In this document: positions 7,643-15,951 of the stretch, one piece after another | How the letters are laid out: each line of letters starts with the position of its first letter | Position numbering within the stretch: position 1 is the stretch's first letter | NCBI GenBank assembly: GCA_028565635.1 | Contig: JAOXYB010023147.1 | Coordinates: 1-16,664 of the forward strand | DNA length: 16,664 bases | From: Phoronis ovalis | Taxonomy: Eukaryota; Phoronida; Phoronidae | Direction of reading: 5' to 3' | Translations under genes and position numbers: made by a program | The notes under the pieces: model-generated | Seen by the model: the letters and a program-made list of their open reading frames with translations, nothing else | What the model was told of the DNA's origin: nothing | Databases searched by the model: none

Positions 7643-10473
7643 TTAATGAGGTCCACCAAAATTGGGCCTTGGGCTGCTACCAAACATTGGACTTCTCATG
7701 TCACCAGTAAAGTTGGGTACAGGTCCTCCAAATTGAGGCCGTGGACCTCTTATATCAGGGGAAAAATTAGGTCTGCTTGGAGAGAAGTCTGGTCTTGGAG
7801 AGAAGTCTGGTCTTGGAGAGAAATCTGCTCGGGGACTCTGACAGAAATTTGGTCTTGGTGAAAAATCTGACCTTGGTGAAAATTCTGGTCTTGGAGCTCT
7901 GGAAGAAAAATCCGGCCATGGTCCTCTCATGTCTGCAGTGAGCCTAGGTCCTTGAAAATTAGGTCTTTGTGGTCCACTTATGTTTGGACCAGGGCCCTGT
8001 CCCAAATTCTGTCGCCCGAGCACATTTCCTGGACCTGGACCATTGTGAGATGGCATATTTGAAATCTGGCCTTGAGACACCATGTTTTGACCTGGTCCAA
8101 TATTTGGTCCACCCTGAGGTCTTACATTGAAACCAGATCCCATGTTTGGTCCACTACTGCCAGGAGGACCCATATTTACACTACCTTGTTGATTCATATT
8201 TGGGCGTTGTCCCATATTGGGCCCACTCTGTGTTGTCCAATTGGGACCAATAGCAGGTCCATGAGGATTGCTTACTCCAGCTTGCATATTTGATCTTATT
8301 GGCCCCCCAAACTCTGGTCTTATGGCAGGGCCACCAGGCCCAGACATGCTGTTGCCTGGCAAGTTACTCATTAAATTTGGTGGTTGATTACCAATTCTGT
8401 TTATTTGTAGACCACTCATATTGTTACTTGGTATGTTACTCATTAAATTTGGAGGCGGACCACTCATACTAGTAGGTGGTCCACTCATGTTGTTGGGTGG
8501 TGGAGCAGCCATTCTGCTTGGAGAGCCTCGTCCCATGCCACTTGGGGGTGGTCCAGATGTTGGGTTCAAATTCATGATGCTAGAAGGGCCAGACAGTCTA
8601 TTTGGAAGTGGATTACCAAAGTTGCTTGGTGATGCCCCACTTGTATTACTTGTACTACTCATACTTATTGGTGGTCGACCAGTTATGTTCATGATATTTG
8701 GAATTGTGTTACTCATACTCATTTGAGGCCGACTGCTAATATTCATACTGCCTGGAGGATTGTTTACATTACTTGGAGGTGGTCCCCTAAAGTTATGAAC
8801 TGGATTGCTCAAACTGTTCATAGGGGTACCACCAATTATGTTTGGGGGTGGGCCACTCGCGCCTATATTTCCTGCAGATAAAGGTCCACCTACTGAAAAC
8901 AGTGGTCTAGTACCAGAATTCATTTGAGTATTTCCAGATTCTTGTTTTAATGCTGAATTCACAGGTCTTGTTCCAACATTCATCAAAGGTGTAACAGATT
9001 GCCGACTTGTATTGCTTGATCCTCTTTGATTCATATTCATATTCATGCTCGGTCGATCCAAATTTGGAGCAGGTCCTCCTTTATTCATGATATGAGGTAT
9101 TCCTCCTTGATTTATATTTGGAGCAAGTCCTCCTTGATTCATATTAGGAGCTATGCCTCCTAGATTTATATTAGGAGCTGTTCCTCCTTGATTTATGTTT
9201 GAAGCAGGTCCTCTTTGATTTATATTAGAAGGTCCTCTTTGATTTATATTAAGGGCAGGTCCTCTTTGGCTGATGTTACCTAGTTGAAATGATTGTCCTT
9301 GATTTGCCAGATTACCAGGCATTCTTTGTTTAGACACATTTTGACTCATAGTTGCCTGGTTGTTGTGCATAGGGTCTTGGTTCACAAGTGATGGTGGGGT
9401 TCGAAATGAAGATATTTGTGGCCTAGAACAATCTTGTCCTAGAGTATGAAAATTACTTGACAAGATCGATGGAGGATTTGCTGCCTGTGATGTGGAATTT
9501 GCTATATTATACGTATTCATTGATAAAGAACTAGATAGTTGGTTACTGGCAGAGAGACCAGAAGGTGCATTTCCTCTCAGTGGTCCACACTGTAATAAGC
9601 TAGATGGAGGAGCCGGAGGCTTACTCATTTCTGGAAGTGGAGTTGGTGGCTTCAAATTGGGTGGTGGTAGACTCAGATTTGGTAAAGACACAGGGGGCCT
9701 ACCTGTACACAAGTCACTACTTAAATTATTTCCAATTGGAGGTGGCATAACTAGATGTGGAGCTAATGATAAATTCGGAATTGGGAATGGCTGTGCAGGA
9801 GTCATTGTTGTATTTCCAAAATTTCCTTCATTTCCACTAATACTGCTCATTTGCATTAAAAGCTGTTGAGGAGTTGACACTGAAAATCCAAAACCTGAAC
9901 TGGTGCTAGCAATTGTACTGTTCAATTGCTGATGCTGAGATCCTTGAAAAGGATAGCCAAAATTTGAGGTCATATTAGCAGCTGCTCCTCCGCATGCTGC
10001 ATTAATATTTCCTACATTTCCCGTCAAATGTGATGCTGTGTAAATATTTCCAAAATTTCCTGTAAAATTTGAAGAGGAACTTGTAATAGCAGTATTTGCT
10101 GTTTGTTGCCATGTTTGAGTGAATATTGCATTTCCAGAGGATCTTTGCTGATGCAGTGTTTTGTTGTAATCTTTCTTTTTATAAGGTTTATCATACTTTG
10201 AATAAGCTGTGGCCTTCTTTGTTGGACTTCTAGGTGATCTTGATCTACTTGACGAACTACGACTAGAACTTGAACTATAAGATCGCCGGCTGTGACCCGA
10301 ATACGAGCTATCAGGACTAGACTCACGACTTGAGCTTGCACTGCTGGGTGGAGTCCCGGGAGGGGTCATGGGTCCTTTTTGCGAACCATGTGGAGTACGG
10401 GATCGAACATTTTGAGAGGCAGCATAATGTAAATTATCATTAGTTCTCATATTTTGCCCATGTGAGTATGAAC
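7643..10473 (-). CDS. Giant low-complexity terminal exon, probably the DOT1L C-terminal tail
   Basis: Preceded by a good acceptor (GTTATTTTTGTTCTAG) and open for 942 residues to TAA at 7643. The first base pair of the exon needs one borrowed base, exactly what a donor at 10936/10935 (AAGG|GTAATA) in the DOT1L large exon supplies; the joined codon is Gly. The N-terminal part is SR-like (10160-10402: TPPGTPPSS, SRRSYSSSSSRSSSSRSRSP, then Lys/Tyr-rich). The rest is rich in Asn, Gly, Pro, Ser, Gln and Met, with tandem repeats and no globular domain, membrane segment or catalytic motif. Human DOT1L, as I recall it, has no such tail. It could instead be a separate gene with an unseen first exon or a start at the Met near 10450. 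I do not recognise it as any named family. Confidence 0.7.
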
Positions 10474-13400
10474 CTAGAACAAAAATAACAGAATTAGTAA
10501 AAAACAAAACTCAACATGATTGGTGGAATGTTATTGAAATCATAACGCATACACACATACACACCACTAGCTCTCTGTTACAACAGAAACAGCTTTGTGA
10601 ATAAACAGCTCCGTATATTAAATTAAGCAGACAATTGACAAAACATTTGCTATGTTCATTAACTAAGTAACTAACAACAATAACATCAATTTTGCAGTAG
10701 CATAAAATAATTTTATAACAAATATTTTAATAAAAATTCTTTCAGTCATTTAGTAGCATTTTCCTTCCACGTCATCCTGCCCCAACAGTCTCGTCAGATA
10801 CGGAAACACTTTTAACTAATATCATTTTGCTAGATTTTAGACAAGTACTGCCTATACTATCTCTGTTTTCAAGAGCAACTACCTTCTGTTTTTTACAGAC
10901 AAGCATTTTACAAGAATCCCAGCAACAACTATTACCCTTATTTTCTGTATTATCCTTGTCCAAACTTGGGGAACATTCCGGAGATGAGATTGCTGAGATG
11001 GCTAGTGGTCTTGTTGCATTTGTTAACATTGTTTTAACATCAGGAGAGGCAGTTGAGGTAAAGTTCTGCTGACCAGTTGGCAACTGCGGATTAGACACAC
11101 TACTGCTAGAAGATTGAATGTTTATAGGTTGTACATTTTGCACCAAAGTTTTGCTGGCTGATACAGCGGGGTTCCAGAACACCTGCCTGTTATCACATAC
11201 TGCACCCTGCTGCTGCACAGAACTTTGCGGACCTTTGTTTCTATCTACTACACTTGTAACTGTAGCTGCCACAGGCACTTGTGTGGCAGCATAACTAGAC
11301 CACTGACCACTTGTGGATGAATACTGGCCACTAGATGATGCTGTATTCTGTGATATCTGATTACTGCGTGGTGAGTTATGTCCAGTTTGCGCTGTAGATA
11401 TTCCTATGGGTTTCCATGAGGATTGGCCTTCGTTTGGCTTTTTACTAGGCACATCATCATCATCTCCTTTTGGCTTAGAATGTGACCTTTTACGAGGTGG
11501 TGTTTTTGATTGGCTATTTCCCTGAGAATCTTTAACTGTAACGGCTCCCACAACAACAGAGGGAATGCAGAACGGTATATTAACTGGCTTTAATCCTATG
11601 CCATGTAGGACTGGGGTAGACTTGAGATAAGACTCGCATAATTCTTTCTTTGGTATGCGGTAATTATGCATTAAGCTTAATCCTGACTGTGTAAGGGTGG
11701 AGTAAGATGTGACAGGACTTCCGGTAGCCTTTAGCAAATTTGAAGGATATGTTGATTTGTTATTGTCTGGCTTAGAGTATTGCAGAGGACTGGAAGGGCT
11801 AGTAGCTGTAATTGTGCGTGACGAGTCTGTGTTCTCATTGTCACTAATAGGAGAATAAACATTCTGTTCTATCCCCCATTTTTCCCTATTCTCAGTAGCA
11901 GTTGGTACATTTTTCGGTAAGCTAACAGTTTGGCTTAACACTTTTTCTTGCTGCAAAAGTTTCTTCAAGACTAGTTTTTGCGGAGAGATCTGACTGTAGT
12001 CAACTTTCACTGGCATTTCAGTACGCACAAGTGAATCAATTCTTTTGTCAACATTTTTTGATGCAGAATCCATTTCTGGAGATGATTTCAGTGCATGAGA
12101 AATAATATTTGTTAATCTAGCATTTAAATCTGCTTCTCTGTCTATCGTCACGCTTGTGGTTTTCTCAGGATTAGTGTGCATTTTTGTTGAAGTCTTACTC
12201 CTTAACACACTTTGTTTTATCTGACTTCCTGGGCTTAATTTCTCCACATATTTAGCCTTTTCACGATTGACTTTCTCCAACACAGAAACTTCATCTTGTA
12301 GTTTTTGAGCATGGTTAAGGAGTTTTCTTTGGTTATTCACTGTGGAAATCATTTCCTTCATTAAATACTGCCTAGTCAATAAAGGATCGTCATTCTGAAA
12401 AACAAAAAAAGTTACAGCTTCTTTTTTGTATGCATACAAGTACTACATACAACCAAAATAAAACCGTGCACCTGTCATCAACAGACATAATATTATTCTG
12501 GCTCGGTGCTCATTTTTATAACTGCAAAGCCCCACGTTTTTTTGTCATGATAATTGAAAGGAAATAATTAGAAAGACAGTAAACATAATATGCAAACTTA
12601 CCTTTTTCAGATCAGCACTTGCTAAAGCCTGCTCTTTAGAAAGGGAATGAGATGTAAGCTGGAAATAAATTTGATATCATGACTAATGGCTGGCTAAAAT
12701 AAGGCACAACTGGTAGGATAATGAAACCTTCATAATAGCATTCATTTGCAAGATAAAACTGTAGGTAATTTACTGGCACTAGGTTGACCTAGTCAAGTAA
12801 ACTCGCAAGATTAAGGGAAGAAAATGAAATACAGGTATATTCTATGCAAGGAAAACATACAGTACCAGCACTAAAGACACAAGTCACCAGGCTTACTAAC
12901 CAGTTTCTCTTGCTCTTTTTCTAATGCTGATACAGTTTTCTGCAAGGCGGACGCTTGGTTTTCTAACTCTCGGTGCTTCATCACTATATCCTTGGCTTTA
13001 GACAGAAATGCACCAGGGCTATTGGCAGATATACCAAGCTGCATGAAAATGATAAAACAAAATAAGCCTCTTTTGCAAATTAAAAGTGCATTTGAATAAT
13101 TGCTACAAAATTTAGGCAGCAGTGTGCACTAGCCACAGGGTTTGGATATAGTGCGAGCTGAGTCGAAAAATAACTAATTAGTATTAGAAGTATACTTTTG
13201 TAATAATGGGTGCACTATAATTACCTCACCAAGTCTCGTCTTCATTTGAGTCACACTGTCCTTCTGCAAGCTCGTTATTTGTTTCTCTAATTGTGATGCA
13301 CGACTTTTTAGCTGCTGATTGCGAGTCACTTCTTTGTCTATTTGTTTTTTAAGATAATCTTTATACAGAGGGTTTTTCATTAACAGCAAATAATGCAAAA

Positions 13401-15951
13401 ACTGTTGCCGATAAGTTTCTGAAAATAACAAAATCTAATAATTAAAACTTCACCCAGAATGTTAGTATGTTTACAGGTGGACTATTTTGGATGTCCAAAC
13501 ATAATTCAGTATGAATATAAATTCTTTTCTGCCCCTACTATGTAATTTTAAAACAATCACTGTTACAGGATTAATCTTTTAATTTCAATTAAAATTCAGC
13601 CAGTCAAAATAATGACATGGATTGTTTTGCTTAATAGAGCAAGTATTTCTGTGGATTAGAAGAATACGATTGGTTCAACCTTTACACATACAGCATAGGT
13701 AATAAAGGAGATTCATTGCTATGGTATTCTTATATTACACATCAGATAACCTCCCTCAGTAACATTTTCAATATTCTAAACAAAACTTCGTAGAGTATTA
13801 TCAAGCTGAACTTACCAAGTAAACTAAGAAGAGCTGGTGGTGTTTCCATGCTATGTATATCCTCCATACTGGTATCACCAGATTGCATCAATTTCAATTC
13901 ACTCATATTCAAAAAATTTGCAGTTTCTAAGAAAAAAAAAAGGATAACAACATTAACCAATTGAAAATACCATTTTCATGTAAATGTTGCAATGGAAAGC
14001 AAATGACTTTCTAAAATGGTTCACTGCAGGATCTACTCTCCATAATAATTAGTTAACAAGCTGAATTCATTCAGACACGTTCTTTTATAGTTTTGTTTTA
14101 GCTCAGAATCAGGTTTTTCTCTTCACTCAGCAGTTCAGAGACTCTAGTCCAAACACCCTGATCTCATCATAGCGTAAGAATTATCTAAGAAAAGAAGGAA
14201 AGGACACCATAACTTTGTACACATATTAGTTAGCTTTATATCAAATTTTAACACAGTTTACAGTTATATGCAAACTATCATGTTGAAATGTACATACAAG
14301 TATTTTGAAAGCATGTTAGTAATACTGAGATAACTACCAAATGTATACACTTACTGGGAGGAGAGGTACTAAGAACTGTTTTGGTATGAAGTAAATCTAA
14401 ACAATCCATGTCCACAACATTATTCCTTAACGGACCAGGTCGTGGCACCTTTGAACCAGATTTCTTTGCTGAAAAATAATCAGCTACTTTTAACAAAGTT
14501 CACCACATTTTTAAAACAATTGCACCATATACGATCATTAGGAACACTTATAATTTAAACATACGGAAAAATTTGAATGCCCAAAGCAGAGCATCAACTT
14601 TTTCATCTATTGTGAGATTCTTTAGTTTATTTGAAATTATGACAAATGCAATGTTTTACAGAGGAATGAAATTGTTGCATCGATCAAAACATTTAATAGT
14701 TCCCATATTGATGGGAAATGTACCAGACGAGACATTGATGGAAACTCTATTGGGTAACCAGCTACCAAAGAAAAAGCAGTATTACAAGCCTAGAAACTGA
14801 ACATAGGGATTTCAAAGATATTACCATGTGCAGGCTTTTTCCTGTTTCTACTCGCTGTTTCCGACCTAACCCTGGAGTGAGTCACCTCTTTTCTTGTTTC
14901 TGTCAGTTCCTTTAACAAAGATCAACCTCTTACAATCTGTTTCTTATTTGATCAACAGTATTATTATTTAATAAACAGTAGAGGATAATGAAATTAGCTC
15001 AGATCCAGGCTTGTCTCTTCACTCCACAGTTCAGAGACTCTAGTCCAAATACCATGATCTCATCATTGCTAGTCATTAGCAGTACCCAGTATCATTTCTC
15101 ACCCTGTTTAACAGCAATTGACGATGTAGTGCACTAACTCCGAATATTCTACAGGAAACAGGCTAACAAAAACATTGTAATTTATTTCATATCTTTTACC
15201 TGGCAATTAACAAAGCATGCTTCACAATCTAGGCGGACATAAAAGGATTCCACCTTCTGTGATAAGATGCATCAACAAGAGTGCCTTCCTCCTGACAATA
15301 ATAACCAGATTAATAATTACCTCTTCTAAATTCTCTTTAGAAGCTGGTTCCGTAAGATTAGAATCACTATCTTCCATGCTGTCGAAATCCAAAGATCTGA
15401 TTGACAAGTTCGGATTCTTCTGCGCAAGTTTACTTTTGCTACGAATTTTCCTCGATCGACGACTCTGAGTACTACTGGCTCGACTTGCTTCATCACTGTC
15501 ACGTCCACTCTATAAGAGAAATATTGTGGAGACTTTTATTATTGTCTGCCAAATGCATACTGCACATTTAATATACGATAAGCTCACATTCTATAGCAAC
15601 ATAAGAGTATACTAGCTCCTGCTTTTTATCTACAATTAGTATATAAAGTACCTGCAAACAGCTCAAAAAGGCTACATTTATCTTGAAACTTTCACTATCT
15701 TTGTAGAAAGATAATGTAAGCACCATGCCTTTGTCTTACCAGTCAAACCGAGAACTTGGAAAAATTTCAGTCCTCGACTGATACTTTAAAAATGTTCTTA
15801 TCTTGGTAATACACTTTAAGATGCAAAATACCTGAATAATAGTAGTTCTATCTTTGAGTGGTTTAGCTATTTGACCACGCCTGTCCTTTCTGATTTCTGG
15901 TTCAATTTCCTTCAGTCTAGGATTTTTCAGTTTCATAAAATATTTTTCCAG
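7643..15951 (-). CDS. DOT1L: DOT1L H3K79 methyltransferase, post-catalytic part, ten exons (long form)
   Basis: On the - strand the exons are 15951-15832, 15509-15321, 14909-14825, 14468-14355, 13926-13816, 13418-13225, 13038-12901, 12658-12602, 12394-10936 and 10473-7643. Phases agree at every junction; the sum is 1765 residues plus stop. Residues 1-15 (LEKYFMKLKNPRLKE) equal human [15 protein letters not shown], which directly follows the SAM-dependent methyltransferase core, so the catalytic domain lies beyond the right edge. Next come a basic stretch, LDLLHTKTV (human LDALHAQTV), a coiled coil (about 205-400), YSQISPQKLVLKK (human YTRLSPAKIVLRR), an AF9-site-like PVNIPF (human PVSIPL) and ISAISSPE (human ITAISSPE). 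DOT1L is the known nuclear enzyme for H3K79 methylation. The DOT1L call is secure up to about residue 822. Attachment of the last exon is inferred from splice phase only. Confidence 0.85.
7757..7894 (-). repeat. In-frame 18-bp tandem repeats coding for Arg-Pro-Asp-Phe-Ser-Pro units
   Basis: About seven hexapeptide units of the form R-P/S/A-D/N/E-F-S-P lie near the end of the terminal exon, with two or three nearly identical 18-base copies (GGTCTTGGAGAGAAGTCT on the + strand). Phe-containing short repeats are the sort of spaced-aromatic pattern seen in phase-separating proteins. Confidence 0.85.
8290..8570 (-). repeat. Degenerate GPPP/MSG coding repeat
   Basis: Repeated Met-Ser-Gly-Pro-Pro and Pro-Asn-Leu-Met-Ser-Asn blocks (MSGPPTSMSGPPPNLMSN, then PPNLMSNLPGNSMSG). 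On the + strand it reads as repeated CCACTCAT and GGTGGT stretches. Part of the low-complexity tail. Confidence 0.7.
9040..9290 (-). repeat. In-frame 27-bp tandem repeats coding for Asn-Gln-Gly-rich nonapeptides
   Basis: About eight units of the form N-I/M-N-Q-G/R-G-x-A-P, such as NINQGGTAP, NINLGGIAP and NMNQGGLAP. Unit length is mostly 27 bases, with one shorter unit. Copies differ at silent and replacement sites, so the array is not very recent. Confidence 0.85.
10474..10771. other. Intron, or 3' UTR of the short form, in DOT1L
   Basis: AT-rich sequence between the two large exons with an acceptor at its left edge. A short CA-rich stretch (ACACACATACACACC near 10550) is the only simple repeat seen. 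Confidence 0.6.
10726..10731 (-). terminator. Possible intronic polyA signal for the short DOT1L form
   Basis: ATTAAA on the - strand about 41 bases after the TAA at 10772, in AT-rich sequence. It could end a transcript that is not spliced to the 2.8-kb exon. ATTAAA is the commonest variant hexamer, but AT-rich DNA yields it often by chance. Confidence 0.35.
10772..12394 (-). CDS. DOT1L: DOT1L large exon; can end the short form at 10772
   Basis: Acceptor TTTTTGTTTTTCAG before 12394, phase 0. It encodes the end of the coiled coil (NDDPLLTRQYLMKEM...), then disordered Ser/Pro-rich sequence with conserved islands: YSQISPQKLVLKK (near 11998), PVNIPFCIPSVVV (near 11584), a basic block PPRKRSHSKPK (about 11480-11510) and LAISAISSPE (near 11005). 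Unspliced, the frame runs to a TAA at 10772, giving 540 codons with a Cys/Lys-containing tail. Spliced after 10936 it ends with one spare base and joins the 2.8-kb exon. Both products are possible. Confidence 0.9.
   Translation of the reverse strand, partial: NDDPLLTRQYLMKEMISTVNNQRKLLNHAQKLQDEVSVLEKVNREKAKYVEKLSPGSQIKQSVLRSKTSTKMHTNPEKTTSVTIDREADLNARLTNIISHALKSSPEMDSASKNVDKRIDSLVRTEMPVKVDYSQISPQKLVLKKLLQQEKVLSQTVSLPKNVPTATENREKWGIEQNVYSPISDNENTDSSRTITATSPSSPLQYSKPDNNKSTYPSNLLKATGSPVTSYSTLTQSGLSLMHNYRIPKKELCESYLKSTPVLHGIGLKPVNIPFCIPSVVVGAVTVKDSQGNSQSKTPPRKRSHSKPKGDDDDVPSKKPNEGQSSWKPIGISTAQTGHNSPRSNQISQNTASSSGQYSSTSGQWSSYAATQVPVAATVTSVVDRNKGPQSSVQQQGAVCDNRQVFWNPAVSASKTLVQNVQPINIQSSSSSVSNPQLPTGQQNFTSTASPDVKTMLTNATRPLAISAISSPECSPSLDKDNTENKGNSCCWDSCKMLVCKKQKVVALENRDSIGSTCLKSSKMILVKSVSVSDETVGAG
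12602..12658 (-). CDS. DOT1L: DOT1L 57-base exon
   Basis: Acceptor TTTATTTCCAG, donor AAAAAG|GTAAGT; 19 codons in phase 0 (LTSHSLSKEQALASADLKK). Strong splice sites and flanking phases support it. It continues the coiled coil, near human LSLEKLLKEKQALKSQI. Confidence 0.82.
12901..13038 (-). CDS. DOT1L: DOT1L coiled-coil exon
   Basis: Acceptor TTCATGCAG, donor CTG|GTTAGT; 46 codons, phase 0. It encodes LGISANSPGAFLSKAKDIV, then HRELENQASALQK, corresponding to human LGVKALTYNDLIQAQKEI and its following Gln/Glu/Leu-rich heptads. Confidence 0.88.
13225..13418 (-). CDS. DOT1L: DOT1L coiled-coil exon
   Basis: Acceptor TTGTTATTTTCAG, donor GAG|GTAATT. It encodes TYRQQFLHYLLLMKNPLYKD, then a heptad-rich run ending KTRLGE, aligned with human SFKIQYLQFLAYTKTPQYKA. 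A second GT five bases upstream (CTTG|GTGAGG) would break the phase to the next exon, so the 13225 end is preferred. Confidence 0.9.
13419..13815. other. DOT1L intron, nothing else seen
   Basis: 397 bases between two coiled-coil exons whose phases join as G plus AA. No repeat or other gene noticed. Confidence 0.6.
13816..13926 (-). CDS. DOT1L: DOT1L exon leading into the coiled coil
   Basis: Acceptor CTTTTTTTTTTCTTAG, donor CTTG|GTAAGT. It encodes NMSELKLMQSGDTSMED and ends ETPPALLSLL, like human TPPALQKLL. The spare G joins the next exon to make Glu, restoring LLE as in human. Confidence 0.88.
14098..14170. repeat. 73-bp direct repeat, copy 1, in a DOT1L intron
   Basis: Runs from TTAGCTCAGA to TGATCTCATCAT and shares an exact CAGTTCAGAGACTCTAGTCC core with the copy at 14994-15066; 65 of 73 bases match by eye. 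No inverted ends or coding sense seen. Confidence 0.85.
14355..14468 (-). CDS. DOT1L: DOT1L exon with LDLLHTKTV motif
   Basis: Acceptor ATTATTTTTCAG, donor CCCA|GTAAGT. Read with one borrowed base it gives AKKSGSKVPRPGPLRNN and LDLLHTKTVLSTSPP, matching human LDALHAQTVSQTAASSP. Phase 0 from the first base hits a stop, which is why a preceding exon of 3n+1 length is needed. Confidence 0.85.
14469..14824. other. DOT1L intron with an unexplained + strand open frame
   Basis: Contains a 75-codon open frame on the + strand (14573-14800) that I do not recognise. No splice or promoter evidence goes with it; probably chance in intronic DNA. Confidence 0.5.
14825..14909 (-). CDS. DOT1L: DOT1L small exon predicted from splice phase
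   Basis: The exon before ends in phase 0 and the exon after needs one leading base. This stretch is open for 28 codons plus one base, bounded by TTAAAG and GTAATA. It encodes a basic peptide (RVRSETASRNRKKPAH) that fits the Arg/Lys-rich human segment. The acceptor has a weak pyrimidine tract, which lowers confidence. It sits between the two copies of a 73-bp intronic repeat. Confidence 0.6.
14910..15320. other. DOT1L intron between exon 2 and the small exon
   Basis: 411 bases. Apart from the 73-bp direct repeat at 14994-15066, nothing recognised. The frame of the preceding exon stays open for about 30 codons into it, but a strong GTAATT donor is present. Confidence 0.6.
14994..15066. repeat. 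73-bp direct repeat, copy 2, in the next DOT1L intron
   Basis: Same orientation as copy 1 and about 0.9 kb away. Similarity stops sharply on both sides, so only this block was duplicated or both are copies of a dispersed repeat. The small exon 14825-14909 and the exon 14355-14468 lie between the copies. Confidence 0.85.
15321..15509 (-). CDS. DOT1L: DOT1L exon 2 in window: basic and acidic linker
   Basis: Acceptor TTCTCTTATAG, donor GAG|GTAATT; 63 codons, phase 0 on both sides. It has a basic Ser/Arg/Lys block (SRRSRKIRSKSK), a plausible nuclear-localisation or nucleosome-contact segment like the Lys-rich region after the human core, then an acidic Ser/Asp/Glu block. The sequence itself is not strongly conserved; the assignment rests on phase and position. 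Confidence 0.75.
15510..15831. other. DOT1L intron, nothing else seen
   Basis: 322 bases of AT-rich sequence between two phase-0 exons. Confidence 0.6.
15832..15951 (-). CDS. DOT1L: DOT1L exon 1 in window: junction with the methyltransferase core
   Basis: Acceptor ATTCTTATCAG, donor CAG|GTATTT; 40 codons in phase 0. It begins LEKYFMKLKNPRLKEIEPEI and then turns basic (RKDRRG), like human [20 protein letters not shown] followed by an Arg-rich run. The preceding exon should encode the end of the catalytic core, but I could not find it between 15952 and 16664. Confidence 0.88.

Noticed and set aside
7646-8726. Open frames on the + strand across the low-complexity exon
   Set aside because: They are antisense shadows of the repetitive coding sequence; the - strand frame is continuous for over 900 codons with an acceptor and a stop.
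10024-10341. Val/Gln/Leu-rich 105-codon frame on the - strand
   Set aside because: It is a shifted frame of the SR-rich coding region, without its own start context or similarity.
14573-14800. 75-codon + strand open frame within a DOT1L intron
   Set aside because: No similarity recognised, no splice or polyA context and no second copy. Kept only as a remark on the intron.
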